This document shows, in pieces, positions 17,785-25,770 of a stretch of DNA of 64,000 nucleotides (within the stretch, counting starts at the first letter, position 1; each line of letters starts with the position of its first letter). The notes beneath the pieces were generated by a model, which saw only the letters and a list, made by a program, of their open reading frames with translations, was not told the origin of the DNA and searched no databases. This DNA comes from JAKOWB01 sp038363005. GTDB taxonomy: Bacteria > Pseudomonadota > Alphaproteobacteria > Kiloniellales > JACOMY01. The stretch spans positions 62,001 to 126,000 of the forward strand of contig JBBQBI010000002.1 of the NCBI GenBank assembly GCA_038363005.1, written 5' to 3'. A program made the position numbers and the translations under genes.

Positions 17785-19052
17785 GCTCGCCGTCGCCCGC
17801 CGCGCCACCTGACGCGTCGCCCGACGCCCCAGGGGCGGCACGGGTGACCATCGCGCCGCAGCTCTGGATGACCCAGGCGGAAAGCCGCGCGCTGCTGCGC
17901 GCCCTGACGCGCGGCGGCGGGCAGGCGCGCTTCGTCGGCGGCTGCGTGCGCGACGCGCTGGCCGGCCGCGCCGTGCAGGACGTCGACCTGGCGACGCCGC
18001 TGCTGCCCGAGGAGGTGATGCAGCGCTGCAGCCTGGCCGGCTTCAAGGTGGTGCCGACCGGGCTGGCGCACGGCACCGTCACCGTGGTGGTGAACCACCG
18101 GGCCTACGAGATCACCACGCTGCGCCGCGACCTGGAAACCGACGGGCGCCATGCCGTGGTCGCCTTCACCGACGACTGGCGCGCCGACGCCGCGCGCCGC
18201 GACCTGACGATGAACGCGCTGTTCTGCGACGGCGAGGGCCGCGTCACCGACTACTTCGACGGCGTCGCCGACCTGCGCGCCGGGCGCGTGCGCTTCGTCG
18301 GCGAGGCGCGCCAGCGCATCACCGAGGACTACCTGCGCCTGCTGCGCTTCTTCCGCTTCCACGCCTACTACGGCAAGGGTGAGCCGGATCCGGAGGGTCT
18401 GGCGGCCGCGGTGGCGCTGGCGCCGGAACTGGTGCGCATCTCGGCTGAGCGTAAGCGCGACGAGCTGCTGAAGTTGCTGGCGGCGCCCGATCCGCTGCCG
18501 GTGCTGCGCCTCATGCAGCGCCTGGCCGTGCTGCCGCACGTGGTCCCCGGGCTGCGCGGCCTCAACACCGTGGCGGCGCTGGTCCGCCTGGCGCCCTCGT
18601 CGGACGCGCTGCTGCGGCTGGCCGCGGTGCTGCCGCGCGGCAAGGGGCGGGCCGCCTGGGCGGCGGAGAAGCTGCGGCTGTCCGGCGAGCAGCGCGACCG
18701 CCTGACCCTGCTGCTGGAGCCGCGCTTCGACGCCACCGGCCTGCTCGACCCGGCGGCGCTGCGGCGCGCGCTCTATGGCCACGGTCCGGCCGCGGTCGTC
18801 GACCTGGCCCGCCTGGCGGTGGCGGAGAAGACGCTGGCGCTGGCCGACCTGGCGCAGATCCAGGCGACAGCCGCCGCCTGGGTGCCGCGCCAGTTGCCGG
18901 TCAAGGGTCAGAACCTGATCGACATGGGCCTCAAGGCCGGCCCGCAGGTCGGCGCCCTGCTGCGCGAGCTGGAGCGCTGGTGGGTCGAGGAGGCCTTCCG
19001 CCCCGATGCCGCGGCGCTGCTGGCCCGGGCCCGCGCCCTGGCGCGGATCTAG
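17781..19052 (+). CDS. cca: CCA tRNA nucleotidyltransferase / poly(A) polymerase family
   Basis: A 423-residue class II nucleotidyltransferase that adds or repairs the tRNA 3' CCA end. The head domain carries RFVGGCVRDALAGRAVQDVDLAT (residues about 50-73), where G-G-C-V-R-D and the D-x-D pair bind metal and NTP. RRDLTMNALFCD and DPLADLRAGRVRFVG-like motifs follow (here YFDGVADLRAGRVRFVG), then EDYLRLLRFFRFHAYYG. The GTG start at 17781 overlaps the upstream stop. It is longer than the minimal enzyme, with a C-terminal helical extension usual in alphaproteobacteria. Confidence 0.93.
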   Translation: MSSPSPAAPPDASPDAPGAARVTIAPQLWMTQAESRALLRALTRGGGQARFVGGCVRDALAGRAVQDVDLATPLLPEEVMQRCSLAGFKVVPTGLAHGTVTVVVNHRAYEITTLRRDLETDGRHAVVAFTDDWRADAARRDLTMNALFCDGEGRVTDYFDGVADLRAGRVRFVGEARQRITEDYLRLLRFFRFHAYYGKGEPDPEGLAAAVALAPELVRISAERKRDELLKLLAAPDPLPVLRLMQRLAVLPHVVPGLRGLNTVAALVRLAPSSDALLRLAAVLPRGKGRAAWAAEKLRLSGEQRDRLTLLLEPRFDATGLLDPAALRRALYGHGPAAVVDLARLAVAEKTLALADLAQIQATAAAWVPRQLPVKGQNLIDMGLKAGPQVGALLRELERWWVEEAFRPDAAALLARARALARI

Positions 19053-19062
19053 CGCTGCTGCC

Positions 19063-19929
19063 TCAGGGCCAGGTGGCCAGCGGTGGCAGCGACATCAGGA
19101 TCGCCTCGGGGTTGCCGCCGGTCATCAGGCCGAAGCGCGTGCCGCGGTCGTACAGCAGGTTGAACTCCACATAGCGGCCACGACGGAACAGCTGGTGCGC
19201 CCGCTCGGCCTCGCCCCAGGGGCGCTCCATGTGGCGGCGGACCAGCGCGGGATAGATCGCCAGGAAGGTCTCGCCGACCGCCTGGGTGAAGGCGAAGTCG
19301 GCCTCGAAGTCGGCCTCCAGGTAGTCGTAGAAGATGCCGCCGACGCCGCGCGGCTCGCCCCGGTGCTTGTTGAAGAAGTAGTCGTCGCACCAGGCCTTGA
19401 AGCGGGCGTGGTAGTCGGCGCCATGGGCGTCGCAGGTGGCCTGCAGCGCAGCGTGGAAATCGGCGGTGTCGGTAGCGTCGGGGTAGATCGGGTTGAGGTC
19501 GGCGCCGCCGCCGAACCAGCCCTTGGTGGTGACGATGTAGCGCGTGTTCATGTGCACCGGCGGAACCCAGGGGTTGCGCGGGTGCAGCACCAGCGAGATG
19601 CCCGACGCCCAGAAGCGCGGGTCCTCGGCGGCGCCGGGGATCTCCTTGGCGAAGGCGGGCTGGAATTCTCCGGATACGGTGGAGACGTTGACGCCGGCCT
19701 TCTCGAAGACGCGGCCCTCGACGAGGCGGCCCATGACGCCACCGCCACCGCCCGGCCGCTCCCAGGCCTGGCGCTGGAAGCGCCCCGGTGGGCGCCCGGC
19801 CGGGTTCATCTGGACCTCGTCCTCGAGCGCCTCAAGCGCGCCGCAGATGCGGTCGCGCAGCGTCTCGAACCAGGCGCGGGCGCGGGCCTTGCGCTGTTCC
19901 ATCAGGTCGCTCACGCCCAGGTCGCTCAC
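19063..19929 (-). CDS. hemF: Coproporphyrinogen III oxidase, oxygen-dependent
   Basis: A 288-residue enzyme that uses O2 to turn coproporphyrinogen III into protoporphyrinogen IX in haem synthesis. Diagnostic blocks are GGGGGVMGRLVEGRVFEKAGVNVSTVSG, HPRNPWVPPVHMNTRYI, GWFGGGADLNP, FNKHRGEPRGVGGIFYDYL and FRRGRYVEFNLLYDRGTRFGL. The start is GTG at 19929, overlapping the trmL stop (GTGA); the codons for VSDL are immediately repeated, so a second GTG 15 bases later is an alternative. An anaerobic hemN is not seen in the window. Confidence 0.96.
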   Translation of the reverse strand: MSDLGVSDLMEQRKARARAWFETLRDRICGALEALEDEVQMNPAGRPPGRFQRQAWERPGGGGGVMGRLVEGRVFEKAGVNVSTVSGEFQPAFAKEIPGAAEDPRFWASGISLVLHPRNPWVPPVHMNTRYIVTTKGWFGGGADLNPIYPDATDTADFHAALQATCDAHGADYHARFKAWCDDYFFNKHRGEPRGVGGIFYDYLEADFEADFAFTQAVGETFLAIYPALVRRHMERPWGEAERAHQLFRRGRYVEFNLLYDRGTRFGLMTGGNPEAILMSLPPLATWP

Positions 19930-20405
19930 GCCGCAGTCTCCTGGCTGGGGAAGCCGCCGGTCTGGCGCAGCGCCTCGCCCAGCACCACGGCGGCGGCCAG
20001 CGCCAGGTTGAGCGAGCGCAGGCCGGGGCGCAACGGCACGGCGACGCGGGCATCGGCGGCGTCATGCACGGCGGCCGGCACGCCGGCCGATTCGCGCCCC
20101 AGCAGCAGGATGTCGTCGCCCCGGAAGGCGAAGTCGCAGTGCGCCTGGCGCGCCTGCGTGGTCAGAAGCACCAGGCGGCCGGGCAGGCGGCCCTCCCGGC
20201 GGGCGGCCTGGAAGGCGGCCCAGGAGGCATGGCGCGTCAGCTGGCAGGCGGCGCGGTAGTCCAGCGCCGCGCGGTCCAGCCGCCGGTCGTCCAGCAGGAA
20301 GCCGCAGGGCTCGATCAGCTCCAACCCGGCGCCAAGACAGGCGGCCAGGCGGATCAGCGCCCCGGTGTTCTGTGGAATGTCGGGCTCGTAGAGGGCGAGG
20401 CGCAT
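19926..20405 (-). CDS. trmL: tRNA (cytidine/uridine-2'-O-)-methyltransferase TrmL
   Basis: A 159-residue SPOUT methyltransferase that modifies the wobble base of tRNA-Leu. The knot motifs are intact: LYEPDIPQNTGALIRLAACLG at the N-terminus, LLLGRESAGVP near residue 97 and LRPGLRSLNLALAAAVVLGEALRQTG near the end. The ATG at 20405 gives the usual N-terminus (MRLALYEPDIPQN). It is coupled to hemF by a 4-base overlap. Confidence 0.95.
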   Translation of the reverse strand: MRLALYEPDIPQNTGALIRLAACLGAGLELIEPCGFLLDDRRLDRAALDYRAACQLTRHASWAAFQAARREGRLPGRLVLLTTQARQAHCDFAFRGDDILLLGRESAGVPAAVHDAADARVAVPLRPGLRSLNLALAAAVVLGEALRQTGGFPSQETAA

Positions 20406-20737
20406 GGTGCTCCTGGTGGCAGCGAGGGGACCGCGCGCTGCGGCATCCGAGGCTTTGCGTCGGCGCGGAATTTCCTCTATACCGCTCCCGCCGCGCAAGT
20501 CTGGCGGCGCGCGTCCGGCTGGGCAACAGTTGGCGCGCGGTGGTGCTTGGCGTCGGTCTTGCGGCCTTGCGTCGCATGGCCGTGCGCGGCCCGCCGATTA
20601 GCGTAGGGCCGTCACCGCCGATCGGAGGCGGGAACGGGGGTTGCCCTGGTGCACATCAGGGTGGCTGGCAACGAGGGTTCGATAGCGCCTGGTCGGTCGC
20701 AGCGGCGGCGGGCACGGGCAGTCGAGGGAGAGAGGGC
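20406..20737 (+). promoter_or_regulatory. Promoter region of petABC (332-base gap)
   Basis: This gap between trmL and petA holds no convincing gene. A promoter-like pair is visible on the plus strand: TTGCGT at 20455-20460 and TATACC at 20478-20483 with a 17-base spacer, followed by about 250 bases of GC-rich leader. Near the end GGGAGAGAGGG (about 20726-20736) is a strong ribosome-binding site for petA. No further structure was recognised. Confidence 0.5.
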
Positions 20738-21322
20738 ATGGCAGAACAGTCGAATGCGGCGCCCGCCGGCCACGGTGGCCATGGCGAGGGCTCGCGACGC
20801 GACTTTCTATTCCTGGCGGGTGGCACGCTGTTCGCCGTGGGCGCGGCGCTGACCGCCTGGCCGCTGATCAATTCGATGAACCCCTCGGCCGACGTGCTGG
20901 CCCTGGCGTCGATCGAGGTCGACCTGACGCCGGTGGCGGTGGGCCAGTCCCTGACCGTCATGTGGCGCGGCAAGCCGGTCTTCATCCGGCATCGCACCGA
21001 GACGGAAATCGAGGAGGCGCGCGCCGTGCCGCTGTCGGAGCTGCGCGACCCGCAGACCGACGAGGCCCGCACCCACGACGTCTCCACCCCGCCGGTCGAG
21101 CGGCCCGAGATGCTGATCCTGGTCGGTGTCTGCACCCACCTGGGCTGCATTCCGCAGGGCCAGAAGGTCGGCCAGGAGCGCGGCGAATACGGTGGCTGGT
21201 TCTGCTCCTGCCACGGCTCGCAGTACGACACCTCCGGCCGCATCAGGAAGGGGCCCGCGCCGCGCAATCTGGCGGTGCCGGAATACACCTACCTGAGCGA
21301 TACCCGCGTCAAGATCGGTTAA
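20738..21322 (+). CDS. petA: Ubiquinol-cytochrome c reductase, Rieske iron-sulfur subunit
   Basis: A 194-residue Rieske protein of the bc1 complex (complex III), carrying electrons from ubiquinol to cytochrome c1. A twin-arginine start of the membrane anchor (GSRRDFLFLAGG, residues 18-29) precedes the helix. The 2Fe-2S ligands are Cys132 and His134 (CTHLGC) and Cys156 and His159 (CSCHG); Cys137 and Cys158 form the disulfide. The protein is exported by Tat and kept as an N-terminal anchor. The ATG at 20738 has GAGGGAGAGAGGG upstream. It is the first gene of petABC. Confidence 0.97.
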   Translation: MAEQSNAAPAGHGGHGEGSRRDFLFLAGGTLFAVGAALTAWPLINSMNPSADVLALASIEVDLTPVAVGQSLTVMWRGKPVFIRHRTETEIEEARAVPLSELRDPQTDEARTHDVSTPPVERPEMLILVGVCTHLGCIPQGQKVGQERGEYGGWFCSCHGSQYDTSGRIRKGPAPRNLAVPEYTYLSDTRVKIG

Positions 21323-21338
21323 GGGGAGATCGCCTCAC

Positions 21339-22607
21339 ATGAGCGCGCCCGCGAGCAGCAACCGGCTGGTGAAGTGGATCGAGCACCGCCTGCCGATCTT
21401 CTCCTTCATGGACCACAGCCTGGGTCGGGGCTACCCGACCCCGCGCAACCTCAGCTACTGGTGGAACTTCGGTTCGCTGGCCGGTGTCGTGCTGGTGATC
21501 ATGATCGCCACCGGCGTCCTGCTGGCGATGCAGTACACCCCGCACGTCGACCACGCCTTCAATTCGGTCGAGCGCGTGATGCGCGACGTGAACTCGGGCT
21601 GGATGCTGCGCTACATCCACATGAACGGCGCCAGCTTCTTCTTCATCGTCGTCTACATCCACATGCTGCGCGGGCTCTACTACGGCTCCTTCAAGGCGCC
21701 GCGCGAACTGCTGTGGATCATGGGCGTGGTGATCCTGCTGCTGATGATGGCCACCGCCTTCATGGGCTACGTGCTGCCCTGGGGGCAGATGTCCTACTGG
21801 GGCGCCACCGTCATCACCAACCTCTTCTCGGCCATTCCCTGGGTCGGTGACTCCATTGTCACCTGGCTGTGGGGCGGCTTCTCGGTCGACAACCCGACGC
21901 TCAACCGCTTCTTCGCCCTGCACTACCTGCTGCCCTTCATCATCATCGGCGTGGTGGTGCTGCACCTCTGGGCGCTGCACCGCTTCGGCTCGAACAACCC
22001 GCTGGGCATCGATGCCAAGGGGCCGCAGGACAAGATCCCCTTCCACCCCTACTACACGGTGAAGGATGCCTTCGGCCTGGGCGTGTTCCTGCTGATCTTC
22101 GCCGCCGCGGTGTTCTTCTTCCCGAACTTCATGGGCGACCCGGTCAACTACGTCGAGGCCAACCCGCTGCAGACACCGCAGCACATCGTGCCGGAATGGT
22201 ACTTCCTGCCGTTCTACGCAATGCTGCGCGCCATCACCTTCGACATCAGCATCCCCTTCACCGGCGTGGTCATCATCGAGGCCAAGCTGGGCGGCGTCAT
22301 CGTGATGTTCGCTTCGATCGCCATCCTGGCGGTGCTGCCCTGGCTTGACCGCTCGCCGGTCCGCTCGGCCCGCTTCCGCCCGGCCTACAAGTGGTTCTTC
22401 TGGATCTTCCTGCTGGATGCCGTGCTGCTGGGCTACGTCGGCGCGCAGCCGCCGGAAGGCATCTGGCCGACCATCGGCCTGCTGGCCACGCTCTACTACT
22501 TCCTGCACTTCCTGGTGATTGTCCCGTTGCTCGGCATGCTGGAGCGGCCGCGGCCGTTGCCGGCTTCGATCTCCGAAGCCGTGCTCAAGCCGATGGAGAA
22601 GGCCTGA
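21339..22607 (+). CDS. petB: Cytochrome b subunit of the bc1 complex
   Basis: A 422-residue, eight-helix membrane protein that holds haems bL and bH and the quinone sites. The four haem ligands are His94, His108, His195 and His209, paired with the expected 14-residue spacing. The Qo-site PEWY motif is at 285-288. It is full-length and unfused, the usual form in alphaproteobacteria. It starts 16 bases after petA (AAGGGGAGAT before ATG) and overlaps petC by one base (TGATG). Confidence 0.97.
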   Translation: MSAPASSNRLVKWIEHRLPIFSFMDHSLGRGYPTPRNLSYWWNFGSLAGVVLVIMIATGVLLAMQYTPHVDHAFNSVERVMRDVNSGWMLRYIHMNGASFFFIVVYIHMLRGLYYGSFKAPRELLWIMGVVILLLMMATAFMGYVLPWGQMSYWGATVITNLFSAIPWVGDSIVTWLWGGFSVDNPTLNRFFALHYLLPFIIIGVVVLHLWALHRFGSNNPLGIDAKGPQDKIPFHPYYTVKDAFGLGVFLLIFAAAVFFFPNFMGDPVNYVEANPLQTPQHIVPEWYFLPFYAMLRAITFDISIPFTGVVIIEAKLGGVIVMFASIAILAVLPWLDRSPVRSARFRPAYKWFFWIFLLDAVLLGYVGAQPPEGIWPTIGLLATLYYFLHFLVIVPLLGMLERPRPLPASISEAVLKPMEKA

Positions 22608-23425
22608 TGCGCCTGTCGCTCCCCAAGCCCGCCGCCCTGCTGCGGCCGCTCGGCCTAGCCGTCGTCCTGGCGAGCGGGCTGATCGCCGGCGGAACGGCCA
22701 GCAGCCTGCGCGCGGCGGAAACCGCTCCGTTGCCGCCGGCCCCGCCGCTGCCCGAGGTCCACTGGTCCTTCGACGGCGTGTTCGGCAGCTTCGACCGGGC
22801 GGCGCTGCAGCGCGGTTTCCAGGTCTTCAAGGAGGTCTGCTCCACCTGCCACGCGCTGTCGCTGGTCAACTTCCGCAACCTCACCGACCTCGGCTACAGC
22901 GAGGAGGAGGTGAAGGCCTTCGCCGCCGGCTACAACGTGACCGACGGGCCGAATGACGAGGGCGAGATGTTCGAGCGGCCGGCCAAGCCCTCCGACCCCT
23001 GGCCGTCGCCCTATCCGAACGAGCAGGCGTCGCGTGCCGCCTTCGGCGGCGCCTATCCGCCGGATCTGTCGCTGATGGCCAAGGCGCGCGAGGGCGGCCC
23101 CACGTACATCTACGCCCTCCTGACCGGCTATTACGAGCCGCCGGCCGACATGACGATGAACGACGGGATGAACTACAATCTCCACTTCCCGGGTTTTCAG
23201 ATCGCCATGCCGCAGCCGCTGACCGATGGCGCCGTGCCCTACCAGGACGGCACCGTGGCGACGCTGGACCAGGAGGCGCATGACGTCGCCACCTTCCTGA
23301 TGTGGGCGGCCGAGCCGAAGCTGGAAATCCGCAAGCAGACCGGCGTCAAGGTGATGCTGTTCCTGGTCGTGCTGACCGGCGTGCTGTTCGCTGCCAAGCG
23401 CAAGATCTGGGCCGACCTGCACTGA
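22607..23425 (+). CDS. petC: Cytochrome c1
   Basis: A 272-residue c-type cytochrome that takes electrons from the Rieske protein and passes them to soluble cytochrome c. A signal peptide (about residues 1-36, ending SSLRAAE) is followed by CSTCH at 78-82, the covalent haem site. The axial Met is likely in FQIAMPQPL, and a C-terminal helix (VKVMLFLVVLTGVLFAAKRK) anchors it. YPPDLSLMAKAR is typical of the family. ATG overlaps the petB stop, so translation is coupled. Confidence 0.97.
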   Translation: MRLSLPKPAALLRPLGLAVVLASGLIAGGTASSLRAAETAPLPPAPPLPEVHWSFDGVFGSFDRAALQRGFQVFKEVCSTCHALSLVNFRNLTDLGYSEEEVKAFAAGYNVTDGPNDEGEMFERPAKPSDPWPSPYPNEQASRAAFGGAYPPDLSLMAKAREGGPTYIYALLTGYYEPPADMTMNDGMNYNLHFPGFQIAMPQPLTDGAVPYQDGTVATLDQEAHDVATFLMWAAEPKLEIRKQTGVKVMLFLVVLTGVLFAAKRKIWADLH

Positions 23426-23461
23426 GCTGATCCCGTTCGCAGAGGGGAAGCTGCGTTGGAG

Positions 23462-23499
23462 GGGGCCGTGCCTGGCAAGGGTGCGGCCCCTTCTGCTTT
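23462..23499 (+). terminator. Intrinsic terminator after petC
   Basis: A 7-base stem GGGGCCG (23462-23468) and CGGCCCC (23484-23490) is followed by TTCTGCTTT. It lies 36 bases after the petC stop and closes the petABC operon. Confidence 0.7.
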
Positions 23500-23613
23500 G
23501 GACAAGGTGGCGGCCTTGTTTTGCCTGGGCCATTGTCGCCACTTCCTCTTTCGTTCCCCCCATGCTACCTCCGCCGCCAAGAGGTCGGGGGGGCATCGCG
23601 GCGGGAGCCCTCT

Positions 23614-24894
23614 ATGGCACGCGAACTCCGACATCACCTGACCACGCTCGAGACCACTATGAGCGCGGCGCTGGCCGTCCTGGCGACTGCCAGCGGCTAC
23701 TGGACCTACATGGGCGTGCGCGGTCTGCTGGACGGCGACGGCCTGCTCGCCATCGGCGGCGCGCTGATCTATTCGATCGCCGTCTCCGTCGGCATCTACG
23801 TCTTCTGGACCTACATGCTGCGCTTCATGCCGCTGCTGCGCGGCCGGCGCTATCGCCTCGGCATGTGGCTGACCATGGCGGTCGGCTGCGTCGCCATCAT
23901 GGCCATGTCCTCCTGGCTGAACGCCGCGGCGCTGGCCGGCAGCGGCGCGGTAGAGCAGCACCTGGCGCGCACCGTCGAGGAGTACCAGCAGCGCCTCGAG
24001 CTGGCGCACGAGAACGCGCTGGCGGCGCAGGCCCTGGTGCCCGACCTGGAGCGCGAGGCCGAGCGCTTCCGTCAGCTGGCCGAGAAGGAGCGTGAGGGCG
24101 GCGCGCTGACCGGCAGCTCGGGCAGCGGCACGGTGGTGCAGCTGCTGACCCAGAAGTCGGAGGAGCTGAAGACCCTGGCGCGGCAGATCCGCGACTCGCG
24201 ACAGGATGTCGACCGCCTGTTCGACCTCGGCGGCCAGAAGCTCGGCGTGTTGCGCGAACTGGTCAGCGCCGCCGGCGACATCCAGCAACGCTCAGTGCTC
24301 TTCGCCAAGCAGGCGGTCGGCCTGGTCGGCGTCATCACCGACCTGCAGCAGACCTCGCTGGCACCCTCGGTCAAGCGGGCCGCGCTGGATATGAAGGAAA
24401 GCTTCATCGCGCCCTCGCCCTCGGGCGGTGCCACCACGCTGGGCGTGGCGCAGAACGAGGTGATCGCCGAGATCGAGCAGGCGATCTCCGCCACCTCGGC
24501 GCAGCTTGCCGCCGCCGCCGACGAGATCCTCGAACGCCCCAAGGTGGCGGCCTTTCGCTTCGTGCCCTTGAGCCCGGCCGAGGCGGTGCTGCGCTATGCC
24601 AGCGACTTCATCCCGAGCTGGGCCGGCGCCATCGCCATCGACCTGCTGCCGGCCGTGCTGGTCTTCGTCCTGATGCTGGTGCAGGCGGCAATCCGCGAGC
24701 GCGAGGGCATGACCGACGATGCCTGGCGTGTCACCGCCGGTGACATGGCGGCCGCGCTGGCGGCGCTGGAGCGGCTGGAGGCGCTGCGCGCGCGCAAGGT
24801 CGCGCCGGGCGCCAACGGCCACGGTCTGGCACCGCTGGCGCCGGATGGCGCGCCGGGGCTGGCGCCGGATGGCGCGCCGGGGCTGGCGCCGTGA
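23614..24894 (+). CDS. Four-helix membrane protein with a large coiled-coil domain
   Basis: A 426-residue protein of unknown function. Three membrane segments (about 15-35, 43-69 and 83-105) are followed by ~230 residues rich in Glu, Gln, Arg and Leu heptads (VEQHLARTVEEYQQRLELAH onwards), probably a coiled coil, then a fourth helix at about 335-360 and a tail of LAPDGAPG repeats. The start ATG at 23614 has GGCGGGAGCC upstream. The gene is coupled to a ClpP-fold exported protein by a GTGA overlap. I do not recognise either family; together they look like a membrane scaffold with a hydrolase-like partner. Confidence 0.75.
   Translation: MARELRHHLTTLETTMSAALAVLATASGYWTYMGVRGLLDGDGLLAIGGALIYSIAVSVGIYVFWTYMLRFMPLLRGRRYRLGMWLTMAVGCVAIMAMSSWLNAAALAGSGAVEQHLARTVEEYQQRLELAHENALAAQALVPDLEREAERFRQLAEKEREGGALTGSSGSGTVVQLLTQKSEELKTLARQIRDSRQDVDRLFDLGGQKLGVLRELVSAAGDIQQRSVLFAKQAVGLVGVITDLQQTSLAPSVKRAALDMKESFIAPSPSGGATTLGVAQNEVIAEIEQAISATSAQLAAAADEILERPKVAAFRFVPLSPAEAVLRYASDFIPSWAGAIAIDLLPAVLVFVLMLVQAAIREREGMTDDAWRVTAGDMAAALAALERLEALRARKVAPGANGHGLAPLAPDGAPGLAPDGAPGLAP
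24835..24890 (+). repeat. 24-base tandem repeat at the 3' end of the coiled-coil gene
   Basis: Two full copies and one third of a copy of a 24-base unit beginning CTGGCGCCGGATGGCGCGCC (24835-24858, 24859-24882, 24883-24890). In frame it encodes repeats of LAPDGAPG. The unit length is a multiple of three, so copy number may vary without shifting the frame. Confidence 0.85.
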
Positions 24895-25763
24895 GGTGGC
24901 GGCTGTCGCGCGCGGTGCCGGCGGGCGGCGCGTCGGCGCCGCGTACCGAGGGGCTGCAGTGGCTGGCGCGGGCGACGCTGATCGGCACCTTCCTGCTGGT
25001 GCTGCTGGATGCGCTGCAGCTCGGCCAGTCCGGCGCGCGGCTGGATCCCAACGCGCCGCTGCCGGACGACGTGACCACGCTGCCGGAACGAACCGGCGGC
25101 CCGGTCGAGCCGCTGACCACGCGGCGGCCGGAGGACGGCGGCCAGGTGCAGCCCTTCTCGCCCGAGACGCGGCCTACCACCGGCATCGGCGAGCCGACGC
25201 TACCCGATGGCCTGGGCCCGCTGCCGCGCCCCAACGGCCAGGCCATGGCCTTCCGCCTGGTCACGGCGAAGAACGGCACGGTCTATGCCCTGGCCACCGG
25301 CGAGATCACCCACGGCACGGCCGAAGCCTTCCGGCGCTTCGACGAGGTGCAGGGCAAGACGGCGCAGATCGTGCTGCTCGACAGTCCCGGCGGGCTGGTG
25401 CAGGAGGCCATCGCGCTCGGCCGCTACATCCGCGAGCGTGGGCTGTCGACCCTGGTCTACAAGGACGGCCTCTGCGCCTCGGCTTGTCCCCTGGCCTATG
25501 CTGGCGGGGTCGAGCGCCTGGCGGCCGAGCAGGCCTGGATCGGCGTGCACCGCGCCTATGTCACCGAGCGCGGCACCGGCGACCTGCTGACCGGCCTGGG
25601 CCAGGGACAGCAGCTGGCCGCGCTCTGCATGGAATACCTGCAGCAGATGGGCGTCGGCGCTGAGGCCTGGGTGCACGCGCTGGCGACACCCTGGTCGGAG
25701 ATCTATTTCTATACGCCCAAGCAGCTGCTGGATTACCGCCTGGCGACCCGGATGGTGAAGTAG
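24891..25763 (+). CDS. Exported ClpP/crotonase-fold protein (serine-hydrolase-like)
   Basis: A 290-residue protein. A signal anchor at about residues 25-45 (WLARATLIGTFLLVLLDAL) is followed by a Pro/Thr-rich linker (about 50-115) and a ClpP-like domain: QIVLLDSPGGLVQEAIALGRYIRERG (about 158-183) and the oxyanion/nucleophile strand CASACPLAYAGG (about 194-205), where the Ser between the two Cys residues is the likely nucleophile. WIGVHRAY supplies a possible His. The two Cys flanking that Ser suggest a disulfide in the periplasm. It resembles the COG3904-type periplasmic proteins. GTG start overlaps the upstream stop. Confidence 0.75.
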   Translation: MRWRLSRAVPAGGASAPRTEGLQWLARATLIGTFLLVLLDALQLGQSGARLDPNAPLPDDVTTLPERTGGPVEPLTTRRPEDGGQVQPFSPETRPTTGIGEPTLPDGLGPLPRPNGQAMAFRLVTAKNGTVYALATGEITHGTAEAFRRFDEVQGKTAQIVLLDSPGGLVQEAIALGRYIRERGLSTLVYKDGLCASACPLAYAGGVERLAAEQAWIGVHRAYVTERGTGDLLTGLGQGQQLAALCMEYLQQMGVGAEAWVHALATPWSEIYFYTPKQLLDYRLATRMVK

Positions 25764-25770
25764 GCGGCGC

